Source: Enterobacter mori (GTDB lineage: Bacteria > Pseudomonadota > Gammaproteobacteria > Enterobacterales > Enterobacteriaceae). Taken from it: a stretch of 64,000 nucleotides of DNA. The position numbers were made by a program, and so were the translations under genes. Position 1 is the first letter of the stretch. Every line of letters begins with the position of its first letter. Shown in pieces: positions 50,454-59,007 of this stretch. Below the pieces are notes generated by a model that was not told where the DNA came from, made no database searches, and saw only the letters and a list, made by a program, of their open reading frames with translations. The DNA is taken from positions 3,596,001 through 3,660,000 of the forward strand of contig NZ_CP104285.1 in the NCBI RefSeq assembly GCF_025244905.1, in the 5' to 3' direction.

Positions 50454-50476
50454 AAAGTGCATTAATAATACACCTT
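50454..50476. promoter_or_regulatory. NsrR-type operator upstream of ygbA
   Basis: 23-base imperfect palindrome of two 11-base arms around one centre base: AAAGTGCATTA and ATACACCTT-containing arm. It fits the NsrR pattern AAGATGYATTT-N-AAATRCATCTT with the spacing kept. The site is 18 bases upstream of the ygbA start. Confidence 0.75.
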
Positions 50477-50554
50477 TATGCACTGGATTTCAGCGGTTGC
50501 ATTTCGTTTTCTGAAGCCTGATTCCAGTTTTAGCCCTGCACCGGCCGATAATCA

Positions 50555-50570
50555 CTGGTATTTTATACAG
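50555..50570 (+). promoter_or_regulatory. LexA-like box upstream of the SymE-like gene
   Basis: CTGGTATTTTATACAG: CTGT-N8-ACAG with one mismatch (G for T at position 4) and the TATTTTAT core common in SOS boxes. It lies 40 bases before the ATG. Confidence 0.6.
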
Positions 50571-50610
50571 GCATCAGAAATAACCTCTATCCGCGTTGTC
50601 CGGAGACCCT

Positions 50611-50841
50611 ATGCAAGAGCTCACAATCAGCAAACCCTACCGCCATTTAAAAGTGGGATATTTTAGAAAGCGCCATGAAGACCGCAACACCAAGATACCG
50701 AAGCGCTACAGCGTGCACGCGGCGCTGAGCTTAAAAGGTGACTGGCTTGAAAAGGCTGGGTTTACCACTCATTCCCGGGTTCGAGTGGGCGTAGAGCATG
50801 GAAAAATAGTCATTGAGTTAATGTCGGAAGAGGCCTCGTAA
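50611..50841 (+). CDS. SymE-family protein (type I toxin-like, AbrB fold)
   Basis: 76 residues starting MQELTISKPYRHLKVGYFRK. The SymE pattern is visible: a basic N-terminus (YFRKRHEDRNTKIPKRYS), then LKGDWLEKAGF, then a hydrophobic strand GKIVIEL. E. coli SymE is an SOS-induced nucleic acid-condensing toxin with SymR antisense RNA. Start at ATG 50611 with a CGGAG site; an ATG five codons upstream is also in frame. Whether a SymR-like RNA exists here cannot be told. Confidence 0.75.
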   Translation: MQELTISKPYRHLKVGYFRKRHEDRNTKIPKRYSVHAALSLKGDWLEKAGFTTHSRVRVGVEHGKIVIELMSEEAS

Positions 50842-50954
50842 AGCGACGACATTTTTCTGCGCCGGACCTTTTTTTCATGCGACAATAGAAGGAACAAACG
50901 GCCAATGAGCCGATCAAAACGGTTTATTTTCAAAGAAATGGACATCATAACTCC

Positions 50955-53516
50955 ATGAGCACACTCGACAATTTCGACGCACATACGCCGATGATGCAGC
51001 AGTATCTGAAGCTGAAAGCACAGCATCCGGAAATCCTGCTGTTTTACCGTATGGGTGATTTTTACGAGCTGTTTTATGACGATGCTAAGCGTGCATCGCA
51101 GCTGCTCGACATCTCGCTGACCAAACGTGGTGCATCGGCAGGCGAACCCATCCCTATGGCAGGTATCCCCCACCACGCGGTAGAAAACTACCTGGCGAAA
51201 CTGGTGAATCAGGGTGAGTCCGTCGCCATCTGCGAACAGATCGGCGATCCGGCGACCTCAAAAGGCCCGGTGGAACGCAAAGTCGTGCGCATCGTCACGC
51301 CAGGCACCATCAGTGATGAAGCCCTGTTACAGGAGCGCCAGGATAACCTGCTGGCAGCGCTGTGGCAGGACGGTAAAGGCTTTGGCTACGCGACGCTGGA
51401 TATCAGCTCCGGGCGTTTTCGCCTGAGTGAACCGGCTGACCGTGAGACGATGGCTGCCGAACTGCAGCGTACTAACCCGGCAGAGCTGCTCTACGCCGAA
51501 GATTTCGCCGAAATGGCGCTGATTGAAGGTCGTCGTGGCCTGCGTCGCCGCCCGCTGTGGGAATTCGAAATTGATACTGCGCGCCAGCAGCTCAACCTAC
51601 AGTTTGGCACGCGCGACCTGATTGGCTTTGGCGTGGAAAACGCCCCGCGCGGACTGTGTGCGGCAGGTTGCCTGCTGCAATATGTAAAAGATACCCAACG
51701 TACTGCCCTGCCGCATATCCGCTCTATCACCATGGAGCGTCAGCAGGACAGCATCATCATGGACGCCGCCACGCGCCGTAACCTGGAGATAACTCAGAAT
51801 CTGGCGGGTGGCGTCGAAAACACCCTGGCTTCCGTCCTCGACAGTACCGTTACGCCGATGGGCAGCCGCATGCTCAAGCGCTGGCTGCATATGCCGGTTC
51901 GCGATACCGATACGCTGGTTTGCCGTCAGCAGACGATTGCTGCCCTGCAGGATCGCTATACCGAACTGCAGCCTGTCCTGCGTCAGGTGGGCGATATGGA
52001 GCGTATTCTTGCCCGTCTGGCATTGCGCACCGCGCGCCCGCGCGATCTCGCCCGTATGCGTCATGCTTTCCAGCAACTGCCGGAACTGCGTGCTCAGTTG
52101 AGTGACGTTGACAGCGCGCCAGTTCAGAAACTCCGCGAAACCATGGGTGAATTTACCGAACTTCGCGAACTGCTGGAGCGCGCCATCATTGATGCGCCTC
52201 CGGTTCTGGTGCGCGATGGCGGCGTGATTGCCCCGGGCTACAACGAGGAGCTGGACGAATGGCGCGCGCTGGCAGACGGCGCAACGGACTACCTGGATAA
52301 GCTGGAGATCCGTGAACGTGAGCGTCTTGGGCTCGACACCCTGAAAGTAGGGTATAACGCGGTTCACGGTTACTACATTCAGATCAGCCGCGGGCAGAGT
52401 CACCTGGCACCGATTCACTATGTGCGCCGCCAGACGCTGAAAAACGCTGAGCGCTACATTATTCCCGAACTGAAAGAGTACGAGGACAAAGTTCTCACCT
52501 CGAAAGGAAAAGCGCTGGCGCTGGAAAAGCAGCTGTATGACGAGCTGTTCGACATGCTAATGCCGCACCTGGCCGACCTGCAGCTGAGCGCCAGCGCGCT
52601 GGCGGAGCTGGACGTGCTGGTGAATCTGGCAGAACGTGCTGAAACGCTGAACTATACCTGCCCGACCTTTACCGACAAGCCGGGCATTCGCATTACCGAA
52701 GGGCGTCATCCGGTGGTGGAGCGCGTGCTGAACGAACCGTTCATCGCTAACCCGCTCAGCCTGTCGCCGCAGAGACGAATGCTCATCATTACCGGACCGA
52801 ACATGGGCGGTAAGAGTACCTATATGCGTCAGACGGCGCTGATTGCGCTGCTCGCGTATATCGGCAGCTACGTTCCGGCGCAAAACGTGGAGATTGGCCC
52901 TATCGACCGCATCTTCACCCGCGTCGGTGCTGCGGACGATCTGGCGAGCGGTCGCTCAACCTTCATGGTCGAGATGACCGAAACGGCTAACATTCTGCAT
53001 AACGCGACTGAGCACAGCCTGGTGCTGATGGATGAAGTGGGACGCGGGACGTCTACCTATGATGGTTTGTCCCTGGCATGGGCCTGTGCGGAAAGCCTCG
53101 CGAATAAAATCAAGGCTATGACGCTGTTCGCCACCCACTATTTCGAGCTGACGCAACTGCCGGAGAAAATGGAAGGGGTGGCTAACGTCCATCTTGATGC
53201 GCTTGAGCACGGCGATACCATTGCGTTTATGCACACGGTGCAGGATGGCGCAGCAAGCAAGAGTTATGGTCTGGCCGTAGCGGCGCTGGCAGGCGTACCG
53301 AAAGAGGTGATCAAGCGGGCGCGTCAGAAACTGCGTGAACTGGAAAGCCTGTCGCCGAACGCAGCGGCTACACAGATAGATGGTACGCAGATGTCGCTGC
53401 TGGTGCCTGCGGAAGAGACGTCACCCGCCGTGGAAGCGCTGGAGAACCTCGACCCGGATTCGCTGACGCCGCGTCAGGCGCTGGAGTGGATTTATCGGTT
53501 GAAGAGTCTGGTTTAG
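50955..53516 (+). CDS. mutS: DNA mismatch repair protein MutS
   Basis: Recognises mismatches and starts repair with MutL/MutH. 853 residues as in E. coli: mismatch-contacting Phe36/Glu38 in [10 protein letters not shown], connector, lever and clamp domains, ATPase with GPNMGGKST (near 614) and [12 protein letters not shown], and a C-terminal tetramerisation segment. A short AAG-type ribosome site lies upstream. Confidence 0.99.
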   Translation: MSTLDNFDAHTPMMQQYLKLKAQHPEILLFYRMGDFYELFYDDAKRASQLLDISLTKRGASAGEPIPMAGIPHHAVENYLAKLVNQGESVAICEQIGDPATSKGPVERKVVRIVTPGTISDEALLQERQDNLLAALWQDGKGFGYATLDISSGRFRLSEPADRETMAAELQRTNPAELLYAEDFAEMALIEGRRGLRRRPLWEFEIDTARQQLNLQFGTRDLIGFGVENAPRGLCAAGCLLQYVKDTQRTALPHIRSITMERQQDSIIMDAATRRNLEITQNLAGGVENTLASVLDSTVTPMGSRMLKRWLHMPVRDTDTLVCRQQTIAALQDRYTELQPVLRQVGDMERILARLALRTARPRDLARMRHAFQQLPELRAQLSDVDSAPVQKLRETMGEFTELRELLERAIIDAPPVLVRDGGVIAPGYNEELDEWRALADGATDYLDKLEIRERERLGLDTLKVGYNAVHGYYIQISRGQSHLAPIHYVRRQTLKNAERYIIPELKEYEDKVLTSKGKALALEKQLYDELFDMLMPHLADLQLSASALAELDVLVNLAERAETLNYTCPTFTDKPGIRITEGRHPVVERVLNEPFIANPLSLSPQRRMLIITGPNMGGKSTYMRQTALIALLAYIGSYVPAQNVEIGPIDRIFTRVGAADDLASGRSTFMVEMTETANILHNATEHSLVLMDEVGRGTSTYDGLSLAWACAESLANKIKAMTLFATHYFELTQLPEKMEGVANVHLDALEHGDTIAFMHTVQDGAASKSYGLAVAALAGVPKEVIKRARQKLRELESLSPNAAATQIDGTQMSLLVPAEETSPAVEALENLDPDSLTPRQALEWIYRLKSLV

Positions 53517-53532
53517 TTCTCTGCGGTCTTTT

Positions 53533-53623
53533 GCCCGGTGGCGCTGCGCTTACCGGGCCTACGGGTCTTGTAGGCCAGGTAAGGCGAAGCCGTCACACGG
53601 CAAAACAGACCGCACGATGTTAT
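53533..53623. repeat. BIME: REP elements downstream of mutS
   Basis: GCCCGGTGGCGCTGCGCTTACC followed by inverted TAGGCCAGGTAAGGCGAAGC. Two REP units face each other between mutS and the convergent decarboxylase operon. A third unit at 53624 doubles as terminator. Confidence 0.85.
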
Positions 53624-53659
53624 CGCCCGGTAAGGCGAAGCTGACACCGGGCTTTTTTT
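53624..53659 (+). terminator. REP-derived terminator of mutS
   Basis: CGCCCGGTAAGGCGAAGC then TGACACCGGGC and a run of seven T. The stem GCCCGGT/ACACCGGGC plus U-tract looks like an intrinsic terminator built from a REP unit. It ends exactly at the stop of the opposite-strand gene for subunit D. Confidence 0.7.
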
Positions 53660-53879
53660 ATAACAGCGGCGGGATCGTCGGCACCTGCGGTGCCTCATCA
53701 ATATCCTTCTGCGTCATACGGAACGCTTCCGGGTAGTGCTCGCGGCTGGTACGCCGCAGCGGTTCGGTATCGCGCCAGGTATACAAACAATGCTGGCACT
53801 GGTAAACGGTCCAGACCCCTTTCACCGGTGACGTCGCCATCACTTCAATATGTTCATCGGCACAACGTGGACAAATCAT
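53658..53879 (-). CDS. Non-oxidative hydroxyarylic acid decarboxylase, subunit D
   Basis: Small zinc-ribbon-like protein of 73 residues with CPRC (Cys3, Cys6) and CQHC (Cys28, Cys31). Known as VdcD/EcdD/ShdD, a partner of subunits B and C in phenolic acid decarboxylation; exact role unclear. Last gene of the three-gene operon, 10 bases after subunit C. Confidence 0.93.
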   Translation of the reverse strand: MICPRCADEHIEVMATSPVKGVWTVYQCQHCLYTWRDTEPLRRTSREHYPEAFRMTQKDIDEAPQVPTIPPLL

Positions 53880-53889
53880 CTTTTCCTCC

Positions 53890-55317
53890 TTATTGGCGTG
53901 CTGCCAGCATCGCGGTCAATTTTTCAGCCCAGGCTTTAGTTTCAGGCAGATCCTGTACCGGCTGGCTGTAGTGGCCACGGGTGTCCGGTGCGACGGGCGT
54001 GGTGGCATCAATAATCAGCTTGTCGGTAATGCCCGCCGGGCTGGAGCCAGGGTCAAGTTCAAGCACCGACATGTTCGGCAGTTGTACCAGATCCCCAGCC
54101 GGGTTCACTTTCGACGACAGCGCCCACATCACCTGCGGGAGGTTGAACGGATCGACGTCTTCATCCACCACGATCACCATCTTCACGTAGCCCAGACCGT
54201 GCGGCGTGGTCATGGCGCGTAAACCAACCGCGCGAGCAAAACCACCGTAGCGTTTTTTGGTGGAGATAATCGCCAGCAGACCGTGGGTGTACATCGCGTT
54301 CACCGCCTGTACTTCCGGGAATTCTGCTTTTAGCTGCTGGTAAAGCGGTACGCAGGTGGCTGGCCCCATCAGATAATCAATCTCGGTCCACGGCATGCCG
54401 AGGTAGAGCGACTCAAAAATTGGTTTGGTGCGGTAAGAAACTTTGTCGATACGTACAACCGTCATGTTACGGCCACCGGAATAGTGCCCGGTAAACTCGC
54501 CGAACGGCCCTTCGATTTCACGCTTGCGGCCTTCAATGACCCCTTCAAGGATCACTTCAGAACCCCACGGCACATCGAAGCCAGTCAGCGGCGCAGTGGC
54601 AATCGGGTACGGGCTTTCACGCAGTGCGCCCGCCATTTCATACTCGGACTGATCGTATTTCAGCGGCGTCGCACCCATTAGCGTGATGATCGGATCGTTG
54701 CCGAGGGTAATCGCAATCGGCAGATCTTCACCGCGCTCTTCCGCTTTATGCAGATGCAGAGCGATATCGTGCATCGGAACCGGCTGCAGCCCGAGCTTAC
54801 GCTTGCCCTTCACTTCCATGCGGTAGATGCCGACGTTCTGCTTGCCGAAGTGATCCGGGTCGAGCGGATCGCGCGAGACGACGCACGCTTTATCGAGGTA
54901 AAAGCCGCCGTCACCGTCGTTCAGGCGAAACAGCGGCAGAATGTCGAACAGGTTGATTTCTTCACCGTCCACCGTATTCTGCGCCCAGGCCGGGTTGGCG
55001 CGGCGCTCTGGCGTAACGGGAAATTTATCCCAGCGGCGAATAAACTCGTCGATCTGTTTTTTCACCGGGGTGTTCGCAGGCAACCCCATCGAAATGGCGT
55101 GGTTCTGCCAGGAGCCGATGGTGTTCATCACCACGCGGGCATCGGTAAAGCCACGAATGTTGTCGAACCACAGCGCGGGCGCGCCGTCGCCTATGCGGCC
55201 AGTCGCGTTGGCGGCCGCCGCCAGATCCGGCTCGGCGTTAACTTCTTCCTCAATTTTCAGCAGTTGCCCTTGCTCATCGAGCGCCTGCAGGAAGCTTCTC
55301 AGATCATCAAATGCCAT
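53890..55317 (-). CDS. Non-oxidative hydroxyarylic acid decarboxylase, subunit C (UbiD family)
   Basis: Catalytic UbiD-like subunit of 475 residues using prenylated FMN to decarboxylate 4-hydroxybenzoate, vanillate or protocatechuate (EcdC/KpdC). Seen: NVGIYRMEVKGKRKLGLQ, ITLGNDPIITLMGATPL and EGPFGEFTGHYSGG, typical of UbiD active sites. Start at MAFDDLRSFLQ; earlier in-frame codons overlap subunit B. Overlaps subunit B by 11 bases. Confidence 0.96.
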   Translation of the reverse strand: MAFDDLRSFLQALDEQGQLLKIEEEVNAEPDLAAAANATGRIGDGAPALWFDNIRGFTDARVVMNTIGSWQNHAISMGLPANTPVKKQIDEFIRRWDKFPVTPERRANPAWAQNTVDGEEINLFDILPLFRLNDGDGGFYLDKACVVSRDPLDPDHFGKQNVGIYRMEVKGKRKLGLQPVPMHDIALHLHKAEERGEDLPIAITLGNDPIITLMGATPLKYDQSEYEMAGALRESPYPIATAPLTGFDVPWGSEVILEGVIEGRKREIEGPFGEFTGHYSGGRNMTVVRIDKVSYRTKPIFESLYLGMPWTEIDYLMGPATCVPLYQQLKAEFPEVQAVNAMYTHGLLAIISTKKRYGGFARAVGLRAMTTPHGLGYVKMVIVVDEDVDPFNLPQVMWALSSKVNPAGDLVQLPNMSVLELDPGSSPAGITDKLIIDATTPVAPDTRGHYSQPVQDLPETKAWAEKLTAMLAARQ

Positions 55318-55909
55318 CGTTATTCTCCTGTGAAAAATGTTTCGCCTCCCGCAAGCCGTTCCAGCGACGTGCCTTTTTATGCTCCAGGCCAAACTGGTCG
55401 AGCACGCGGGTCACGATATGCTGGGTGATGTCATCAGCGGTTTGCGGGTGGTTGTAATACGCTGGCATGGGCGGCACCATCGCCACGCCCATGCGGGAAA
55501 GTGCAAGCATGTTCTCAAGATGAATGGTGCTGAGCGGCGTTTCACGGGGGACCAGCACCAGCTTTCGCCCCTCTTTCAACACCACATCCGCCGCACGCCC
55601 CACCAGCCCCTCGGCGTAGCCCGCGCGGATCCCGGCCAGCGTTTTCATGCTGCAGGGAATGACGATCATGCCGTCGGTGCGAAACGAGCCGGAGGAGATG
55701 GTGGCGGCCTGGTCAGCCGGGCTGTGAACAACGTCAGCCAGTGCGGCAACGTCCTGCGCTGTGTAAGGCGTTTCCAGCTCAATAGTGGTTTTTGCCCACT
55801 TCGACATCACCAGATGGGTTTCCACTTCCGGCATTTCACGCAGAGCCTGCAGCAGCGCCACGCCCAGTGGAGCGCCCGTTGCCCCCGTCATACCTACTAT
55901 TAATCTCAT
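55307..55909 (-). CDS. Non-oxidative hydroxyarylic acid decarboxylase, subunit B (UbiX-like flavin prenyltransferase)
   Basis: Makes prenylated FMN for subunit C. 200 residues: GMTGATGAPLGVALL at the N-terminus, SSGSFRTDGMIVIPCSMKTLAGI and LVLVPRETPLSTIHLENML, hallmarks of UbiX. First gene of the operon; promoter region lies between it and the divergent hosA. Confidence 0.95.
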   Translation of the reverse strand: MRLIVGMTGATGAPLGVALLQALREMPEVETHLVMSKWAKTTIELETPYTAQDVAALADVVHSPADQAATISSGSFRTDGMIVIPCSMKTLAGIRAGYAEGLVGRAADVVLKEGRKLVLVPRETPLSTIHLENMLALSRMGVAMVPPMPAYYNHPQTADDITQHIVTRVLDQFGLEHKKARRWNGLREAKHFSQENNDGI

Positions 55910-55928
55910 TCAGCACCTCAATTATTTT

Positions 55929-55942
55929 GTTCGTACACGAAC
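55929..55942. promoter_or_regulatory. HosA operator 1
   Basis: GTTCGTACACGAAC, a near-perfect palindrome (GTTCGT/ACGAAC). A second, related site lies 56 bases away. The HosA operator described for E. coli has the same core. Confidence 0.8.
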
Positions 55943-55984
55943 ATAATAATTAAACTACTCTCGGATCCAATTCATGACAAGATC

Positions 55985-55998
55985 GTTCGTACACGATC
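55985..55998. promoter_or_regulatory. HosA operator 2
   Basis: GTTCGTACACGATC: identical to operator 1 except in one base of the right arm. Situated nearer to hosA, so autoregulation is likely. Confidence 0.75.
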
Positions 55999-56081
55999 AC
56001 ACTAATTGCTAAAAATTGATGCGTTAAAATCCAGGACGTTAGCGGCTATCATAGAGAGTGATTTTTTTCGTCGGAGTGTTC

Positions 56082-56489
56082 ATGGAACTAAGACAAGAAG
56101 CGTTCCACCTGTTGCGCCAGCTTTTTCAACAACATACTGCGCAATGGCAGCATGCTTTGCCTGAACTGACCAAGCCGCAATATGCGGTTCTGCGCTCAAT
56201 TGCCGAACATCCGGGCATCGAACAGGTGGCATTGACCGAAGTGGCAGTCAGCACGAAAGCGACGCTGGCAGAGATGCTCAGCCGCATGGAGGCGCGTGGG
56301 CTGGTAAAACGCGAGCACGATCCCGCAGATAAGCGCCGCCGATTTGTCTTCCTGACGCCAGAAGGTGAAGCCCTGCTTGAAGGCTGTAAACCGGTCGGCA
56401 ATGAGGTGGATGAGGCGTTTTTAGGACGCCTGAGCAAGGCCGAACGCGAGCAATTTTCTGCGCTTATCAAAAAGATGATGCACGACTAA
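56082..56489 (+). CDS. hosA: MarR-family regulator HosA
   Basis: 4-hydroxybenzoate-responsive repressor of the divergent decarboxylase operon. 135 residues with a winged helix (VALTEVAVSTKATLAEMLSRME, KREHDPADKRRRFVFLT). Start at ATG 56082, preceded by CGGAG; eight upstream codons in frame are unlikely. Ends overlapping the convergent LysR gene by 4 bases. Confidence 0.93.
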   Translation: MELRQEAFHLLRQLFQQHTAQWQHALPELTKPQYAVLRSIAEHPGIEQVALTEVAVSTKATLAEMLSRMEARGLVKREHDPADKRRRFVFLTPEGEALLEGCKPVGNEVDEAFLGRLSKAEREQFSALIKKMMHD

Positions 56490-57373
56490 TTAACCCTTGC
56501 ACGCATAAAATCGATAAACTTTCTGACTTTCGCGGGCACGTGTTGGGCATCGGGATAAACCGCATAGATGCCCTGCTGTGCAAAGGTGTAGCCCGGTAAT
56601 ACCGACGCCAGTTGCCCTGCATCCAGCGCATTTCGCACCAGCCATTCAGGCAGTAACGCCACGCCGCTTCCGGCACGTGCGAAAGCCATCAGCGCCTGAG
56701 CACTGTCAGCATACAGACGCGGGGCTTTCGTGATTTCAAACGAGACAAGCTCTCCGCTGCTCGCTTTCACCTGCCAGCGCAGCGGAGAGGGCAAACGCTC
56801 GTGAATGATCCAGTCGGCTTTCGCCAGCTGTTCAAGGGTCTCTACCGGATGGTTAGCCAGCCAGTCCGGCGCTGCCACCGGCAATATGGCGAAAGAGGTA
56901 ATCATCGCGGCGTGGTAGCGTGAATCGGCAAGCGTTCCCAGCCGGATGGCGACGTCAAAGCGCTCAGAGATAAGGTCGGCATGCAAAGAGGACGAAACGT
57001 GGCGCACGCGAAGTTCCGGGTGCTGCTGACTAAATTCCGCCAGCAAAGGCACCACAACCTGCGAGCCGTACTCGGGCGTGGTGGTTATCCGCAATTCTCC
57101 GGAGAGTCCCGCATGATTCGCGCGGACATCATCCTGCAGTTGTTCTGCATCCTTCAGAAGCGCGACGCTTCGCTGATGAAAAAGCGCGCCCGCCTCGGTT
57201 AACGTCAGACGGCGGGTCGACCGCAGCAGCAGCGTAACGCCCAGCTCGTCTTCAAGCTGGCGAATGTTGAAACTCACCACGGCTTTTGTCAGCCCCATTG
57301 CCTCTGCCGCGGCGGTGAAGCTGCCCGCCTCCGCGACTGCGATAAACATCGCTGTACGCTGTAGAGTAAACAT
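56486..57373 (-). CDS. LysR-family transcriptional regulator
   Basis: Regulator of 295 residues: N-terminal HTH FIAVAEAGSFTAAAEAMGLT and a substrate-binding domain with LRITTTPEYGSQVVVPLLAEF. Divergent from the MFS gene, so probably its regulator. The inducer is unknown. The intergenic stretch contains CTGTCAAAAATATTTTGACA, a likely operator. Confidence 0.9.
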   Translation of the reverse strand: MFTLQRTAMFIAVAEAGSFTAAAEAMGLTKAVVSFNIRQLEDELGVTLLLRSTRRLTLTEAGALFHQRSVALLKDAEQLQDDVRANHAGLSGELRITTTPEYGSQVVVPLLAEFSQQHPELRVRHVSSSLHADLISERFDVAIRLGTLADSRYHAAMITSFAILPVAAPDWLANHPVETLEQLAKADWIIHERLPSPLRWQVKASSGELVSFEITKAPRLYADSAQALMAFARAGSGVALLPEWLVRNALDAGQLASVLPGYTFAQQGIYAVYPDAQHVPAKVRKFIDFMRARVN

Positions 57374-57389
57374 CGTTAACCTTTATCAC

Positions 57390-57409
57390 TGTCAAAAATA
57401 TTTTGACAG
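57390..57409. promoter_or_regulatory. Palindrome between the LysR gene and the MFS gene
   Basis: ACTGTCAAAAATATTTTGAC with a near-perfect inverted repeat TGTCAAAA-TA-TTTTGACA, located between the divergent starts. Candidate LysR operator; the promoters are expected to overlap it. Confidence 0.6.
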
Positions 57410-57482
57410 TATATCGCTGTTTGTCGCGTTTATTCGTAGCTTGCGGGCCGATACGATACGCTACCTCACCGGAGGATCCACC

Positions 57483-58955
57483 ATGACGTATCGCAGCAAA
57501 GTCGCCGTTGTCTATCTGCTCGGCTTTTTCCTTGATTTGATTAATATGTTTATTGCCAGCGTCGCCTTTCCGGCCATGGCACGCGCATTCAACACGACTC
57601 CCTCAGCGCTTGCCTGGGTCAGTAACGGGTACATTGCCGGTCTGACGCTTGCAATTCCTTTCGGCAGCGCGCTAACGCGCCGCATCGGGCCAAAGCGCGT
57701 TATCCTCCTCTCGTTGGCTCTCTTTAGCGCGGCCTCCGCTGCTGCGGGACTCTCCTCCTCGCTGGAAAGCCTGATTGCCTGGCGAGCACTGCAAGGGATT
57801 GGCGGTGGATTGCTGATCCCGGTGGGACAGGCGCTGACCTGGCAACAGTTTAAGCCTCACGAACGCGCCAGACTCTCTTCGGCGGTGATGCTGGTCGCGT
57901 TGCTTGCCCCTGCCTGCTCCCCGGCGGTGGGTGGCGTACTGGTTCAGGCGTTAAGCTGGCGCTGGATCTTTTTTGCTACGTTGCCCGTCGCCATCGTCAC
58001 CTTTGTTTTAGCCTGCATATGGCTTAACGCTGAAATGCCGCCGAAGAAAACAGCCAGGCTGTTAAACCTCTCCTTGCTGACCGACCCACTTTTACGTTTT
58101 TCCATGCTTGTCTACGTGTGCGTGCCCGGCATCTTTATCGGGGTAAACGTAACGGGCATGTATTATCTTCAGAGCGAAGCAAGCATGACGCCCGCCGCAA
58201 CGGGCATGCTTATGCTGCCATGGTCCGCGGCATCGTTTATGGCCATTATGGTAACAGGACGCTATTTTAACCGCGTCGGGCCCCGGCCTCTGGTTGTTAT
58301 CGGGTGCCTTTTGCAGGCGACGGGCATTCTGCTTTTACTGAACGTCAGTTCGGCAACGCCAGCGCTGTTATCTGTCGCGGCTTTTGTGTTGATGGGGGCC
58401 GGAGGCAGTCTTTGCAGCAGCACGGCGCAGAGCAGCGCGTTTCTGACGACAGCCCGGGACGATATGCCTGACGCCAGCGCCCTGTGGAATCTAAATCGTC
58501 AGCTAAGCTTTTTTGCGGGAACCCTGCTACTGGCGCAGGTGCTGAGCATTGCGCAGGTTTATCTTGCGCCGCTCGTCGCCTGGCACGGGATGTTTATTTT
58601 TGCCGCAGGCATCACTTTACTGCCTGTATTGTACGTTTCTCGTCTTAACACGATGCAGGTGCTCACCCGCTTTCGACCGGATTTTCTGATGATACCGCCG
58701 GGCGGCGCACATCTAGACCATCACGCCCTTGCCCATTTTCTCGACACCCAGCGTGGAATCCGACCCGGCCTGAAAATCGTCATTGATGAACTCACCACGA
58801 TAGAAGCCTGGGATAACGGTGCTGTACTTCACTATCGCGAGACACAAACCCGCCCCGATATGCCGGTAAACATACGCTGGTCGACGGCGGTGCTGAATCA
58901 GGAAGGCGACAGAATTACGTGGCGTCTGCTGCACGAGACGGCGACGCAGTCGTAA
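57483..58955 (+). CDS. MFS transporter with C-terminal NTF2-like (DUF4440/SnoaL-type) extension
   Basis: 490 residues. Residues 1 to about 395 form a 12-helix major facilitator (motif A-like GSALTRRIGPKRV, DHA-type GIGGGLLIPVGQALTW). The last about 95 residues are soluble: RFRPDFLMIPPGGAHLDHHA, then IDELTTIEAWDNGAVLHYRE and WRLLHETA, which resembles an NTF2-like domain lacking its first helix. The frame is open across the junction with no stop or slippery site. A GGAGG site precedes ATG 57483. It may be a natural fusion. Substrate unknown; likely controlled by the divergent LysR gene. Confidence 0.8.
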   Translation: MTYRSKVAVVYLLGFFLDLINMFIASVAFPAMARAFNTTPSALAWVSNGYIAGLTLAIPFGSALTRRIGPKRVILLSLALFSAASAAAGLSSSLESLIAWRALQGIGGGLLIPVGQALTWQQFKPHERARLSSAVMLVALLAPACSPAVGGVLVQALSWRWIFFATLPVAIVTFVLACIWLNAEMPPKKTARLLNLSLLTDPLLRFSMLVYVCVPGIFIGVNVTGMYYLQSEASMTPAATGMLMLPWSAASFMAIMVTGRYFNRVGPRPLVVIGCLLQATGILLLLNVSSATPALLSVAAFVLMGAGGSLCSSTAQSSAFLTTARDDMPDASALWNLNRQLSFFAGTLLLAQVLSIAQVYLAPLVAWHGMFIFAAGITLLPVLYVSRLNTMQVLTRFRPDFLMIPPGGAHLDHHALAHFLDTQRGIRPGLKIVIDELTTIEAWDNGAVLHYRETQTRPDMPVNIRWSTAVLNQEGDRITWRLLHETATQS

Positions 58956-58963
58956 CACAAAAG

Positions 58964-58996
58964 AAAAAGGCCCGTCTCACGACGGGCCTTTTTTGA
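58964..58996. terminator. Bidirectional terminator between the MFS gene and rpoS
   Basis: AAAAAGGCCCGTC-TCAC-GACGGGCCTTTTTT: a nine-base GC stem with A and T runs on both sides, so it can end transcription on either strand. Confidence 0.9.
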
Positions 58997-59007
58997 CGAA
59001 AGGATGC

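Noticed and set aside
53513..53701. Short ORF over the BIME after mutS
   Set aside because: Translation of repeat DNA overlapping a terminator; no support.
58700..58955. Frameshift explaining the C-terminal extension of the MFS protein
   Set aside because: The reading frame is continuous from the facilitator into the extension with no slippery run or stop; treated as a fusion instead.
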